NCBI RefSeq assembly: GCF_001427785.1
Contig: NZ_LMHM01000012.1
Span: 595,156 to 659,155 of the forward strand
DNA length: 64,000 bases
Direction: 5' to 3'
From: Lysobacter sp. Root690
Lineage (GTDB): Bacteria; Pseudomonadota; Gammaproteobacteria; Xanthomonadales; Xanthomonadaceae
Shown: piece after piece, positions 44,401 through 53,212 of the stretch
Numbering within the stretch: the stretch's first letter is position 1
Layout of the letters: each line of letters starts with the position of its first letter
Program-made: the position numbers and the translations under genes
The notes under the pieces: model-generated
Seen by the model: only the letters and a program-made list of their open reading frames with translations
Database searches by the model: none
Told to the model about the DNA's origin: nothing

Positions 44401-46013
44401 CTTACGCAGCCACCAGCACGGGCGACGTAGGTAGTGTTGTAGTGACCCGACCGGGTCAGGCCAGCGAGAACCTGCTCAGCAGCATCACCTACTACCCCTT
44501 TGGCCCAGCGGGTAAGCTGACGTTTGGGAATGGCCGTGCGCTCAACCGGACGTTGAACCTGAATTACCAGCCGACCTCCATCCAGGACAGCGCTGCGGAT
44601 GGTTTGTCGCTGGGCTTCGAGTTCAACGAGATCGGGAATTTGATTTCGCTCCGCTCCGGAAATCTATCCAATCCGCCTGTACGCAAGTACGAATACGACA
44701 CGCTCAACCAGCTCACGGCCGTCAAGAACGGCGCCGATAACGCCCCGCTCAAAACCTATATATACAACGCCTTCACCCGCAATCGAATGACCGAGGTAAC
44801 GAACGGTGCCACCAGCACGACTTCGTTCTATGCGTCCGATACGGATCGACTGATGCAATGGGGCGGTGTTGCCCGCACTTACGATGCCACGGGCAACACG
44901 ATCAGCAACGCGGGAACTGCGCTGGAGTGGGTTTATAACGCAGCTGGACGGATGAGCGAAGTCAAGGTCAACGGCACCTCGGTGATGACGTATCGATATA
45001 GCGGTAACGGCGAGCGCGTACAGCGCCAGGATAGCGTCGCCATCGACTACACAACCTACGACACGGTCGGTCGCTTCATGGGTCGCTACGATGCCGCGGG
45101 AACCCCAAGCCAGGAGGTGATCTGGCTCGGCGACGCGCCCATTGGCCTCGTAGCCGGCGGTAAGCTGCTGTATGTGCAGGCCGATCATCTGGGCACCCCA
45201 CGGGTGATCATCGATCCCGTTCGCCAGAAGGCTATATGGAAATGGGATCTGACTGGAGACGTGTTCGGCGGTTCGCTGCCCAGCCAAGACCCTGATCTAG
45301 ATGGGCAAGTGTTTGTCTTCGATCTACGCTTTCCGGGCCAGCAGTTCGATGCAATCAGCGGCACGCACTACAACATCTATCGTGACTATGACCCATCAAC
45401 CGGCAGGTACCTGCAAAGCGACCCGATAGGACTACAAGGCGGAATGAACACCTACAACTACGTCAGTGGTTCACCGATGCTGTGGTCAGATCCACTCGGA
45501 CTGCTTCAATGGAACGAACTGCCCGCCCGCGAAGTGCGGGGAGCCGTTGTGAGGGGAGCATCGTCAATCACGTTCCCGGGCGATGGGGCGGCTCCGTACG
45601 CCAAGAACTCACTTGCGCGGACCATTGTAGATTGGTCGATTACTCCGACATGCTCTTGCGTCGACGGGAAGTATCGGTTAAATGAATTCTCGATCGAGCT
45701 AGGGACTGCAATCAACTTGAGAAGTTCGTACAGTTCGGCCAGTGTGGAGCAAGCCACAATCAGAGATGAATATGACCACGTTCGGGACTTGCAAGCCTGG
45801 ATGGGGCGAGCGCAGCGACGTGCGGAGCGCCTTGAAAGCAAGCTTGTTGGAAACACCTATTCGTCAGAAAGTGAGTGCATAGAAGCAAACCGGTCAACGA
45901 TGCAAGCTATGCTTCAGAAACATGTCAAAACAGCAGTCTTAAGATCTAAAGAAAAGTATGATCAGGGCGCTTATCCCGCACACGCTGTTCTGACCACCGA
46001 AGGTGATCTATGA
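41442..46013 (+). CDS. RHS/YD-repeat polymorphic toxin with unrecognised tip
   Basis: 1523 residues from ATG 41442, with AAGGACGG upstream. A signal peptide (LAAGLAAALACLHPPSAHA) leads to a DUF6531-type region (NPVVINAKNKFQDEVDYAG), the YD-repeat shell, and the RHS core (ADHLGTPRVIIDPVRQ, DYDPSTGRYLQSDPIGLQGG, DPLGL ending at residue 1354). The tip (1355-1523, DNA about 45504-46010) contains TPTCSCVDGKYRLNEFSIEL and then IRDEYDHVRDLQAWMGRAQ, with Glu1443, His1446 and Asp1449. This E-x-x-H-x-x-D pattern resembles zinc peptidases of the DUF922 type, but the first histidine of HExxH is Asp, so the call is tentative. Its stop overlaps the next gene's start (ATGA). Confidence 0.85.
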   Translation: MTAVKRYHPLAAGLAAALACLHPPSAHAAFPPETGHAMFPAPPYSWAGAGPTYTYRQAMKDCKSERVRALEEAASQPIDPNGFNQTIRVHTNCQKAMIETVAPLVSVHLEVGNRFDLPPDIEPPYRTNYSYWYGSSNTYWPLKADEEDMGKNLGCSDCSNNPVGNPVVINAKNKFQDEVDYAGTGGRGLSFHRYYNSAPEVLTVNMGENWRHTYSRSLEFRNISADAKIATVHRDDGRQLVFKQVGGLWTASSEVQMVLRPVLEAGVPLMWELEIPGDGSTETYDVQGRLMAIDYLDGYHLTLTYTGGRLSQITDAQGRSLLIAHNGDGFISSVTDPDGVRYDYTYGAPLFPTLPDFKERRLEGVSSPSGYKRDYRYYAGTEPFQFGLLTQIVDETGAVQATFGYDNNADPVSTEHTGGAERYVIEGNDVVYANGLRVKHTFTTINGRKLVTTKERICTTDTCSGSANFTYDANGYPDMVNDFNGQANYDYNAKGQIVQRIDASGSRYERKTQTDWHPIFDLPTEERVYDRSSTLWSKRQWTYNARGQELTTTRTDPATGEARTISAAYCESNDVQAGTCPIVGQIIRVNGPRTDVSDISNVSYYAQDDAGCATAGGICTHRKGDVWKETNALGQITEYLRYDRSGRAISVKDPNGVIVEIEYDLRGRPLRQIVRGSNAAIETDDAITLMEYDLAGRLKKTTDPDGVYTRFDYDPAGRVTDVYNSRGDRIQYTLDNEGRPEKTDVKDSAGTITRTLTTLRNQLGWINAVKDAYGRTTKTSYWKNGTPNYTTDALGTQSVQQTDELNRPSATLLNVNNPPTNASRYDYDTGGDLTIVSDALSRETAYSRNRFGDLLSLTSPTTGTTTNTYDSAGNLKSSTDAAGRASVFTYDALNRKLTSSYPADAALTVTHTYDTAPAACAADERFTVGQLVRTVDGSGSTEYCYNRYGRMSGKVQIINGKTFVSRYEYSKGGRLLAMTYPSGMRVAYAATSTGDVGSVVVTRPGQASENLLSSITYYPFGPAGKLTFGNGRALNRTLNLNYQPTSIQDSAADGLSLGFEFNEIGNLISLRSGNLSNPPVRKYEYDTLNQLTAVKNGADNAPLKTYIYNAFTRNRMTEVTNGATSTTSFYASDTDRLMQWGGVARTYDATGNTISNAGTALEWVYNAAGRMSEVKVNGTSVMTYRYSGNGERVQRQDSVAIDYTTYDTVGRFMGRYDAAGTPSQEVIWLGDAPIGLVAGGKLLYVQADHLGTPRVIIDPVRQKAIWKWDLTGDVFGGSLPSQDPDLDGQVFVFDLRFPGQQFDAISGTHYNIYRDYDPSTGRYLQSDPIGLQGGMNTYNYVSGSPMLWSDPLGLLQWNELPAREVRGAVVRGASSITFPGDGAAPYAKNSLARTIVDWSITPTCSCVDGKYRLNEFSIELGTAINLRSSYSSASVEQATIRDEYDHVRDLQAWMGRAQRRAERLESKLVGNTYSSESECIEANRSTMQAMLQKHVKTAVLRSKEKYDQGAYPAHAVLTTEGDL

Positions 46014-46501
46014 GCCGGTCAATTTTCAATGCCTTTGCCGTCACAGTTATTTCGGCTCTTTCGCTCTTGCCGGGAGCCTCGTTTGCTGGCGAGTGCGGTG
46101 GGCACTCTGGCAGGGTTGAAGTTTCCTACGTTGGAAATGACGCTGATAGGGACAAGGACTGGGGGACTGTCTACGGCAAGTATGTTCTGCGTAATGGAAC
46201 TACTAAGCCATTGGAGCTCAACGCCTATAAGGGGAATGAAAAGCCCGTAATCCTTCATCCATTCAGCGTGCGGATTGAGCTTAAGGAAGGAAGGCGCTGG
46301 CAGGACGCCGTGGCCGTGCTCGATCACCCCGAACCACCAAATGATGTGGTGCGGATTCCACCGGGTGAAGAACTCACCTTTCTTGCGGGCAGCGTGAATG
46401 ACCCAAGCCAGCCTTTTCGCGTGAAAGTATGGACGCGAAACAAATGCTGGGCGGTATCAGAGCCTTTCCATTTCGCAACAACAACGAAGACGGCTAAGTA
46501 A
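46010..46501 (+). CDS. putative immunity protein to the second RHS toxin, exported
   Basis: 163 residues, starting in the ATGA overlap with the toxin stop. A signal peptide (FAVTVISALSLLPGASFAG) is followed by a beta-sandwich-like sequence (RVEVSYVGNDADRDKDWGTV, LHPFSVRIELKEGRRW, RIPPGEELTFLAGSV, FRVKVWTRNKCW) with two cysteines (ECGG, NKCW). No known family was recognised. Position, overlap and export support the immunity role, as for the first module. Confidence 0.7.
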   Translation: MSRSIFNAFAVTVISALSLLPGASFAGECGGHSGRVEVSYVGNDADRDKDWGTVYGKYVLRNGTTKPLELNAYKGNEKPVILHPFSVRIELKEGRRWQDAVAVLDHPEPPNDVVRIPPGEELTFLAGSVNDPSQPFRVKVWTRNKCWAVSEPFHFATTTKTAK

Positions 46502-46540
46502 CTGTCAGCACACGTTGCGGATGATTCGATTCGCTAAGAG

Positions 46541-46576
46541 TGGCTTCGGATGCGATTGCACCGAAGCCATTTTTTT
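46541..46576 (+). terminator. rho-independent terminator after the second RHS module
   Basis: TGGCTTCGG (46541-46549) pairs with CCGAAGCCA (46561-46569) and is followed by seven T. It separates the rightward RHS operon from the leftward prophage late operon. The stem contains the GGCTTCGG core also present in the dispersed hairpin repeats. Confidence 0.88.
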
Positions 46577-46633
46577 ACCTGGGCGTTGGCTACGGCTCCA
46601 ACCTTCCCCATACGTTCTCGAGCAAATGTGGTG

Positions 46634-47077
46634 TCATGCATCAACGTAAAAGGCGATGCTGTCGAGCGATAGCCACCCGAGTACGCCAGATGTGGGCAGT
46701 GCCACCAGCAAATCACCATTAATCCTTATGTCAATCCGCGCGGGAGCCGCCAAGTCGCAGCCAACCAAAAAGAGTAATTGCGCTGGCGGTCGAAATCCGG
46801 CCGGCAATACGCAGATGACGCTGCCTCCCGCACCCGATTTGATCAGCCCGCGTAGCTGTACACGTCCGCCATCCTTGCGATAGCCGGCGGTGGCGAATGG
46901 GTCTCCAAACGGCACCCAGGGCGCATTGAGCGTAAACACCTGCCACGCCCCCTTTCGTAAATCCGCGACGGCTGCCGTTGTGGTGATTCGTGTCTGCCCG
47001 CCTTGCACGACGGGTAGCACTTCGGTGCCGACGAGCGCGGTCGCTGCCGGCAGTTGCGATAGTTTCTGATTCGCCAT
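46634..47077 (-). CDS. phage tail-fibre-like/receptor-binding protein
   Basis: 147 residues. The start MANQKLSQLPAATALVGTEV and QGGQTRITTTAAVADL is typical of phage tail-fibre N-termini; GYRKDGGRVQLRGLIKSG and VLPAGFRPPAQLLFLVG recur in receptor-tip domains. It is the last gene of the leftward late operon, where host-recognition genes often lie. Three bases separate it from the tail-tip gene. Confidence 0.72.
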   Translation of the reverse strand: MANQKLSQLPAATALVGTEVLPVVQGGQTRITTTAAVADLRKGAWQVFTLNAPWVPFGDPFATAGYRKDGGRVQLRGLIKSGAGGSVICVLPAGFRPPAQLLFLVGCDLAAPARIDIRINGDLLVALPTSGVLGWLSLDSIAFYVDA

Positions 47078-47079
47078 CG

Positions 47080-49293
47080 TTAATCCGCCAAAATGAAATC
47101 GCCGGCCTCGGTTACCAAGTCGTCGCCGACCTCGGTGCGCAACAGGCCGTTTTTAAAGTCGAAGGTGTGGCCGGCTTTCTGCCAGCTGGTCAGGCCATCG
47201 CGCGTCGTGCCGACCTCCGCACGCACGCGATACACGCCGCGCAAAGGGGATGCGTAGCTGGTGCCGGTCAGCGCCGCTGGGCTGTCGAGCGCTTGGCCCG
47301 CGATGGCATCCAGCAGCCGCACGACATACGCCGTGCCGGCCTCGGGTCCGACCGAGCCTTGTAGGTGGTCGACCAACTGATCCGCTTGCAGCCGACGATC
47401 GCGGTGCGCCCAGGCCAGGACCAGGTCGCCGTCGATCGACGCCGGATAGCGCAGCCCATTGAGCTTCAAGTCGCCGGGTGGATACGGTCGGGCCTGCCGC
47501 TGGGCCAGCTTGATTGTGTCCACGGGCGCGAGCGTCGGGTCCAGTTGCGCGCTCGACGTGCGCGTAAGCAACTTAGCCTGCACCGTCTCGCCGAGGCTGT
47601 AGTCGGTCGGATCATTCGCCGCGAAGTCGTCGTAGAACCAAATGCGCGCTCCGACCGCGTGCGGTGCCGGCACCGTGTCGGCGCAGCCGCGCGCCAGGGT
47701 GGCGGTCTGCGCCTGGGGATCGACGGCGACAACGCGCACGATCTCGTCCTCGATCAATGCGGCGGTGCCGGCCGTGACCTGATCCAGCCCGCGCCCTGAC
47801 GCCAGCTGCACCGCGACGGTCGCCGCAGCCATCGCATCGGCCAGCAGGGCGGTCGGGCACCAGTCGCCGACGCCGGCCTCGGCGAATTCGCCGTTGCCGA
47901 CCCGCGTCGTCAGCACGTAGTTCAGCGCCAAGCCAGTCGCCTGCTCTGCAACGGCCAGAACTGCGCCGGCATCGATCGGGACCGCGGCCAGGTCCGCCGC
48001 ATTCAGCGTGGCGGCGAGATCCCGATAGCTCGCTTCCATCAGGCGCCGGTTCGGCGACGGCTGCGGAACACGATCCGGCGGGGTCCAGACGGGAGGTTGC
48101 GGCTCCAGATACGCCGTCGCCGGCAGTCCGAACACGTCCTGCACGGCAGCGATCGTGATTGCGCCTTCGGCCAACTTGCCGTCATCGAACGTGCCGACCC
48201 GCAGGACCAGGTTCTCCAGACCACGAAACGGATCGCGGATACGGAACACGCCGCCCGGCGCCAGCACGCCACCGCGGCGGTCGAACCGCAGCTTCAATCG
48301 CTTCAAGCCCGAGCATGCGATCGTCAGGTCGCGTGTGCCGACCCGACCTGCCAGTTCGGCCGTAGGTAGGCCCGTGTAATCGGTGGTGCTGGACGCGACG
48401 CCGCAGGTCGCTTGAATGCCGGCCAAGTCCTCGACCCGGATCTGCCGCTCTTCGTCCTTGATCGGGTCGTACCACGTCACGATCAGTTGATTGACCGCAC
48501 CGTCCTGCGCGCCGCCTTCGTCCTCCTCGATCGCGAGCAGGCCGGATTCGTAATCGAACATCGGCAGGTCTTCGACCCGGTAGTCATCGCGCAGCAGCTT
48601 CAGCGTCAGTCGACCGGTCGAACGATCGGCGTATTGCGCTGCGCCAATGTGGTCGATCACGACCTGCATGAAATCGGCAATGGACGACTGCCGGTTCCAG
48701 CGCAGGCACAGCCCGAAGCCTTCGGCGTGCAGCGTGTCGGCGGCGGCGCGATAGCTGGCTTCGTCCAGCACGCCGCGGTCCAGACCCCGCCCCCAATCCC
48801 GGTTGGTCAGGCACTCGACCAAGATGTGCGCCGGGTTCATCGCGCGGATGGCGCCGTTGGCGAGCCAGATCACCGCCTTCTCGGGATACCAAGGCGCGCC
48901 ATCCCAGCCCATCAATGCGCGGCGGACGCGCATCTTCCACGGCTTCGGATAAGGATTGTTTGCCGCGATCTGGCCGTCGAAGTATTGGGTGGTGACGTTG
49001 CGGAATGCGGGCGTCGGGACGCCGTGCAATGCGCCCAGCGCGGGCAGCACGGCCTGAGCTACTTCGCCCATCAGGACATCGAGCCACCCCTTGATCCCGC
49101 CCTCGCCCTTGTCACCGCCGAACAGATCGGGCTTGTTGATGTGGATGCGACTGGTCTTGGTGACCGAGCCTTTCCAGGCTTCACGGTCGCCGACGCGGAT
49201 TTCGACCAGCTCGTCCAGCGGTCCACGCGACAGCCCCATGTGCAGACCGAACAGATAGCGATGACCGACCGTCTGCTTCTTACTGCTGCCCAC
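47080..49293 (-). CDS. phage tail tip/host specificity protein (lambda J-like)
   Basis: 737 residues. The start (KKQTVGHRYLFGLHMGLSRG, DELVEIRVGDREAWKG) and the segments MNPAHILVECLTNRDWG, IADFMQVVIDHIGA and RLTLKLLRDDYRVEDLP belong to the central tail-tip family present in many siphoviruses. The C-terminal part is beta-rich (GDLVLAWAHRDRRLQ, YVVRLLDAIAG). It is thought to form the distal tip that contacts the cell. It overlaps the preceding 73-residue gene by 14 bases. Confidence 0.82.
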   Translation of the reverse strand: MGSSKKQTVGHRYLFGLHMGLSRGPLDELVEIRVGDREAWKGSVTKTSRIHINKPDLFGGDKGEGGIKGWLDVLMGEVAQAVLPALGALHGVPTPAFRNVTTQYFDGQIAANNPYPKPWKMRVRRALMGWDGAPWYPEKAVIWLANGAIRAMNPAHILVECLTNRDWGRGLDRGVLDEASYRAAADTLHAEGFGLCLRWNRQSSIADFMQVVIDHIGAAQYADRSTGRLTLKLLRDDYRVEDLPMFDYESGLLAIEEDEGGAQDGAVNQLIVTWYDPIKDEERQIRVEDLAGIQATCGVASSTTDYTGLPTAELAGRVGTRDLTIACSGLKRLKLRFDRRGGVLAPGGVFRIRDPFRGLENLVLRVGTFDDGKLAEGAITIAAVQDVFGLPATAYLEPQPPVWTPPDRVPQPSPNRRLMEASYRDLAATLNAADLAAVPIDAGAVLAVAEQATGLALNYVLTTRVGNGEFAEAGVGDWCPTALLADAMAAATVAVQLASGRGLDQVTAGTAALIEDEIVRVVAVDPQAQTATLARGCADTVPAPHAVGARIWFYDDFAANDPTDYSLGETVQAKLLTRTSSAQLDPTLAPVDTIKLAQRQARPYPPGDLKLNGLRYPASIDGDLVLAWAHRDRRLQADQLVDHLQGSVGPEAGTAYVVRLLDAIAGQALDSPAALTGTSYASPLRGVYRVRAEVGTTRDGLTSWQKAGHTFDFKNGLLRTEVGDDLVTEAGDFILAD

Positions 49294-49501
49294 GCGCGGC
49301 CTCCGCGCGTGCGAACGCGATCAGGTGCAGGCCCAAGGCATCACCGGTGGCTTCGATCGCCTCGGCCTCGATGCCATCGCGAACGAATGCGCTCCAGTCC
49401 AGCCCGTAATAGGCGAACCACTCGCGTCCACCCTGCGCACAGAAACCCTCCCGCACTCCGAATCCCGGCACGCGGCGCAGATGATCCAGGGTCACGATCA
49501 C
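49280..49501 (-). CDS. small phage tail-associated protein
   Basis: 73 residues from GTG 49501 inside the stop of the previous gene (GTGA overlap). The pattern VIVTLDHLRRVPGFG, FCAQGGREWFAYYGLDWSAF and GIEAEAIEATGDALGLH matches a short family common just upstream of tail-tip genes; its function is unknown. The longer open frame upstream of 49501 lies within the preceding gene in another frame. Confidence 0.75.
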   Translation of the reverse strand: MIVTLDHLRRVPGFGVREGFCAQGGREWFAYYGLDWSAFVRDGIEAEAIEATGDALGLHLIAFARAEAARGQQ

Positions 49502-49734
49502 TTCTTGCCGCCCTTTTGCTTGATCGGCTGGGTGCGGTACTGACCGACGCCCAATACCATCCAGTCGGGCGTCCACACATCGCCGAACACCACCGCCTGC
49601 GGAGTGCCTTCGGTGCTTTGCGGAAACTGGAAATCGCCAAATGCTGCTGGCTTGGGTTGCGGAGGCTTCGGCCGTGCGGCCACCGAGACGAAATAGCTGA
49701 TGACCCAGATCGCGAGCTGGACCCAGATGTTCAT
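49498..49734 (-). CDS. small phage tail protein with N-terminal hydrophobic segment
   Basis: 78 residues. MNIWVQLAIWVISYFVSVAA is a hydrophobic start, followed by a Pro-rich stretch (RPKPPQPKPAAF) and TPQAVVFGDVWTPDWMVLGVG, which resembles the start of tail-tip proteins of related phages. It overlaps the following gene by four bases. Role unknown. Confidence 0.7.
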   Translation of the reverse strand: MNIWVQLAIWVISYFVSVAARPKPPQPKPAAFGDFQFPQSTEGTPQAVVFGDVWTPDWMVLGVGQYRTQPIKQKGGKK

Positions 49735-49749
49735 GCGTGTGTCCGCAGA

Positions 49750-50565
49750 TCAGAAGATAGGAGTGCCGTCGAACGGCGATTTGCCGGGTATACCGGGGGC
49801 GCCGCCGTAGTTCGGGGCGTTGTTGAACTTGTTGTGGCAGATCGCCATCGACCGGCCGCAGCCGGGATAGGCGATGACGGCCTGGCCAATGCGCAAGCCA
49901 TCGCCGGCGCCAAGCAGAGTCAGCAATTCGCCGCGGTGGCTACGGATGCCGCGTCGCTCCAGGCCGGCCTCGCCGAGATCCCAGGCCAGAAATCCACCGG
50001 CGAACCACCCGTCCGGGTACTGACCGAACACACCGGCGGCGACCAGGTTGCCGGCGACCGTCGTCAGCGATGCCGGTACGCGGAACGACTCGGGATTGGC
50101 GCTGCAGTTCCGGTCGTACAGCGTGTAGGGACAGCCGCGCGTCCAAGCCAGTCGCAAACCCGGCTGCCCGAGCGCGGCGTCGAGCGATTGGCACCGCACC
50201 TCGGTGCTTTCCAGCTTCGGCCGATTGACACCTGCAATGCGGCCCATCCAGACCACGCGCGCATCGCCATCGCCTTCATGGACATCGCGAATGACGACCG
50301 CGATCTCGCTCGATGGCGGGAGCCCGCGATACAGCCGCGCAACCTCAAAGTCTCCGGGCGCGGTAATCGTGAGCATGTCGCTTGCGGTATGGCCTGACTG
50401 GCGAATGCCGTCGTCAGCAAGAGCGATGGCGCTATAGACCTGCGTATCGAGCGCGAAGTCGCGGTCGCCGCCGGTGTAGCGCCAGCGCTTTGCGCCGCGC
50501 ACGAACTCGTACAGCCGACGCGGATTGCCCGCGGCAGTCGATCGTTCCAGTTGCTCGAAGCTCAT
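49750..50565 (-). CDS. phage BR0599/DUF2163-type tail protein
   Basis: 271 residues. Start MSFEQLERSTAAGNPRRLYE, followed by GRIAGVNRPKLESTEVRCQS and the cysteine-bearing stretch RGCPYTLYDRNCSANPE, is the signature of the phage BR0599/DUF2163 family, which builds the tail tip hub between distal tail and J-like protein. The C-terminus has IAYPGCGRSMAICHNKFNN. It overlaps the end of the preceding 566-residue gene by four bases. Confidence 0.8.
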   Translation of the reverse strand: MSFEQLERSTAAGNPRRLYEFVRGAKRWRYTGGDRDFALDTQVYSAIALADDGIRQSGHTASDMLTITAPGDFEVARLYRGLPPSSEIAVVIRDVHEGDGDARVVWMGRIAGVNRPKLESTEVRCQSLDAALGQPGLRLAWTRGCPYTLYDRNCSANPESFRVPASLTTVAGNLVAAGVFGQYPDGWFAGGFLAWDLGEAGLERRGIRSHRGELLTLLGAGDGLRIGQAVIAYPGCGRSMAICHNKFNNAPNYGGAPGIPGKSPFDGTPIF

Positions 50566-52262
50566 GCGGGTGCGGGAGTGTCGGTATCGGGGTCGCGCAC
50601 AGCGCGCAGGACGATGGAGGCGTCGGCGGCGCCGTCGCTGTCGGTGTGGTGTTCGATTTCTGCCTCGTCGCTGTCGCCGCGACTGAGCACCAGGAAGCTG
50701 ATGCGCTGAACATCGCGCGGGCGCATGTCCACGCCCAGGGCGGTATCGATGGTCAGGCGCTCGATGTCGTCATCCAGCGCCACCGCTGCCGTGATCCGGC
50801 GATGGAAGGACTGGCCGCCGCGCAGGTCGATTCGCACGTCGCGTCGACCTGGCCGCAAGCCAGCGAAGCGGGCCAGCCCGACGTTCGCGACGTCCAGCGC
50901 CGTGGCGGTGCCGGCCACATTGGCGGCCAAGGTCAGGTCGTCGGCGTGGGTGGGCCGCCAGACGGCCTCTTGGCGGCCACGCAGGGTGTACAGCCAGGAT
51001 CGGACGACCGCCCGCTCGACACGGCCGTGCATCCGCCAGTGATGCGCCTGAGTCGGAGCAGCCCAATCCGCCGGGTCCAGCACGAACGGACGGCCGAACT
51101 CGTTGTCCAGGGTGAGCAGCGCTCGCTGCCAGCCGTTCGACAGGGTCTCGGTTTCATCGGGCCGTCGCGCCAGTACCGGGTAGCCGCGGTACATCGGCGC
51201 ATCCGATACCAGCGGCCAGTCGCAGGCTTCGACCACGTCGAATCGAGCGCTCACCGAGGCCGTTTGATCGGTCAGGCGGCTGATCCTGGGCGGTTCGACC
51301 AATCGTGCGGTCCGTACCGGATAGAGACGCGTGCCGCGCGGCCAAACCTTCGTCGTCGGATGGCGCAAGGTAATCGAAGCGCCGCTGATGGATTCGACCT
51401 CGGCTACCTCCACATCGAATGCCGTCTTACCGCGTAGCTGCACCAAGCCGCCGACACGGAAGTCGCGATGGCGGGGATCACAGGCGATCACGCGAATGCC
51501 GAGCGCGTGCTCGTTAGACAGCCACTGCACGTCCGGCCAGATCGGCAGCGCCAAGGTGCGCCCGCCCCAGCCGAAGACGGCCAGATCGAGCAGCACACGC
51601 TCGCGCCCATCTACGATCATGGTCGCTTCGAACGAACGGCGCGGCGCCGAGCGCAGGCCACGCCGCTGCTCGACCTGCGTCGGGCTGGTCAAGATGTCGG
51701 TCTTCCACGCCAGCCGCTCCAACACGCCGCGCGACCAATCCGGCGCGAACGCCCAGGCCACAATGCGCTGACCGGTGATAACGACCGGAATCTCGGCGAA
51801 TCCATCGAACCGGAACGACAGCGTCGCGGCGATCACGGGCGGTCCGTCGGTGCCGACCGCGATCTGCCAGGTCCGCTCCGACATTGGAGCGAACGACAGC
51901 GGCGTCGCGCCCGGGGCCGTCAGGACGATACCTTCGCCGCCCGACAGCGCGGCCTCCGTCAAGGTCAGCGCGCGGGCGCGGTACGCATTCCACACGCGCA
52001 CGGCGCGTTGCTGGACGCTACTAACGGTACCCAGGTTCAGCACCTGCAGCTCGACGTGGATGCGGTCGAAGAAGTCGTCGCCGAACATTGCCTGCGATGC
52101 GCCTACACGGCGATCGGCAACGTGGGCAGGGACGTCGACCGCGCGTGGCCCGATGCCGGGCTCGGCGCCGAGCGCACCGCTGGCTTGGCCGTTCCAGAAC
52201 GGTGGCGATTTGAAATAGTCACCCTGACCGCTGAAGGTCAGCGGCCAGAGGCCATGCCACAT
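50562..52262 (-). CDS. phage tail protein (distal tail/tip assembly)
   Basis: 566 residues. It begins MWHGLWPLTFSGQGD and consists largely of beta strands (GIRVIACDPRHRDFRVGGLV, VEVAEVESISGASITLRHPT, RVERAVVRSWLYTLRGRQEA). Similar proteins occur between the tape-measure-downstream genes and DUF2163 proteins in siphovirus prophages. No catalytic motif was seen. It follows the preceding tail gene after 14 bases. Confidence 0.72.
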   Translation of the reverse strand: MWHGLWPLTFSGQGDYFKSPPFWNGQASGALGAEPGIGPRAVDVPAHVADRRVGASQAMFGDDFFDRIHVELQVLNLGTVSSVQQRAVRVWNAYRARALTLTEAALSGGEGIVLTAPGATPLSFAPMSERTWQIAVGTDGPPVIAATLSFRFDGFAEIPVVITGQRIVAWAFAPDWSRGVLERLAWKTDILTSPTQVEQRRGLRSAPRRSFEATMIVDGRERVLLDLAVFGWGGRTLALPIWPDVQWLSNEHALGIRVIACDPRHRDFRVGGLVQLRGKTAFDVEVAEVESISGASITLRHPTTKVWPRGTRLYPVRTARLVEPPRISRLTDQTASVSARFDVVEACDWPLVSDAPMYRGYPVLARRPDETETLSNGWQRALLTLDNEFGRPFVLDPADWAAPTQAHHWRMHGRVERAVVRSWLYTLRGRQEAVWRPTHADDLTLAANVAGTATALDVANVGLARFAGLRPGRRDVRIDLRGGQSFHRRITAAVALDDDIERLTIDTALGVDMRPRDVQRISFLVLSRGDSDEAEIEHHTDSDGAADASIVLRAVRDPDTDTPAPA

Positions 52263-52276
52263 GAAATGTCCGTCTT

Positions 52277-53212
52277 CTAGTCGGTGATCCGATATGCATA
52301 TCCGTAGACACCGCTATTCGGCGTGCCGGGCGGACCGTTCTTGCGGTGAATCGGAAAGATCTTCCAGCGGTCTGTGCTCAACGGCAATTCCTCGCCGGGG
52401 GCATAGCTGTCCAAGCGGATGAATCGCATGTCCGGCGGATGGCCAATGTCCGAGAACAGGCCGGCACCGCGCGGCACTGCACACCAAAGTGGCTGCCCGG
52501 GCGCGCGACCTGTGAGCGTGCTATGCCCGACGTCCTTCAGCAGATTGATCGGCGCCGCCCGCGCACGCCAGCCGGTCAATAACCGCCGCGGGTCGTTGCT
52601 GTCGCCATTGGTCGCATGCCAACGTGGCGCGATGCCCTCAAAGTCGGCGCGGATGCGTGTAGACGGTGCGGTGTAGTTGTAATACGTGTCATCGAACGCG
52701 ACGCTGTGATACGCCGCATCCGGATTATTGATGTGATTTGCGGAGTAGTACCACTGGCTCCCGTAGACGTACTGGCCAGTGTTGACGGCGCCCGCTGTAA
52801 TCAATCGTCCGGTGCCGAAATGCTTGAAGGTGCCGGCTTGTGTCTCCAGCACGATGTGCAGGTACGGCTGCGGGGTGGTGCGACCGAAGAAATGCACCGC
52901 GCTGTAGGGACCTTGCACATAGTTCGCCCAAACAATGCTGCTCGCGTCGGCCTGTATGTCCGGATTTGGATTGGCGGTGTAGCCCGTGTGGCCGAATGCG
53001 CCAAGGAAGGGCGGCGGGCTGTTGCCGTCGCCGCCGGCCAGCTGCGACACGAAGGACGCATACAGCGTACCGGCATGCAAGCTCAGCGCCTTGCCCGCAT
53101 TGGATGGGCGATCGCGCAGTCCGTCGATCGACCATCCCGCGCTTTGCGCAAACAGGCGCAGCTTATCAAGCAGCTCGTTGGGGTCATTCGCCGCCGAGGT
53201 TGCGTAAGCCAT
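52277..53212 (-). CDS. phage tail protein, paralogue-like to its upstream neighbour
   Basis: 311 residues from ATG 53212, overlapping the previous stop (ATGA). The start ATSAANDPNELLDKLRLFAQ, SAGWSIDG shares the layout of the next gene upstream (RTGVASDHFDLLNQLEAALC). The middle (YLHIVLETQAGTFKHFGTG, YVYGSQWYYSANHIN) is beta-rich, typical of virion proteins. The long open frame upstream of 53212 is inside the neighbour. Role in the tail tip is inferred from position. Confidence 0.72.
   Translation of the reverse strand: MAYATSAANDPNELLDKLRLFAQSAGWSIDGLRDRPSNAGKALSLHAGTLYASFVSQLAGGDGNSPPPFLGAFGHTGYTANPNPDIQADASSIVWANYVQGPYSAVHFFGRTTPQPYLHIVLETQAGTFKHFGTGRLITAGAVNTGQYVYGSQWYYSANHINNPDAAYHSVAFDDTYYNYTAPSTRIRADFEGIAPRWHATNGDSNDPRRLLTGWRARAAPINLLKDVGHSTLTGRAPGQPLWCAVPRGAGLFSDIGHPPDMRFIRLDSYAPGEELPLSTDRWKIFPIHRKNGPPGTPNSGVYGYAYRITD

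Noticed and set aside
46500..46640. prophage attachment site near the end of the RHS operon
   Set aside because: No repeat that could serve as att core was seen, and the other prophage end is outside the window.
48412..50397. 661-residue open frame on the plus strand
   Set aside because: It runs antisense across four phage tail genes with clear starts and overlaps; no domain is recognisable.
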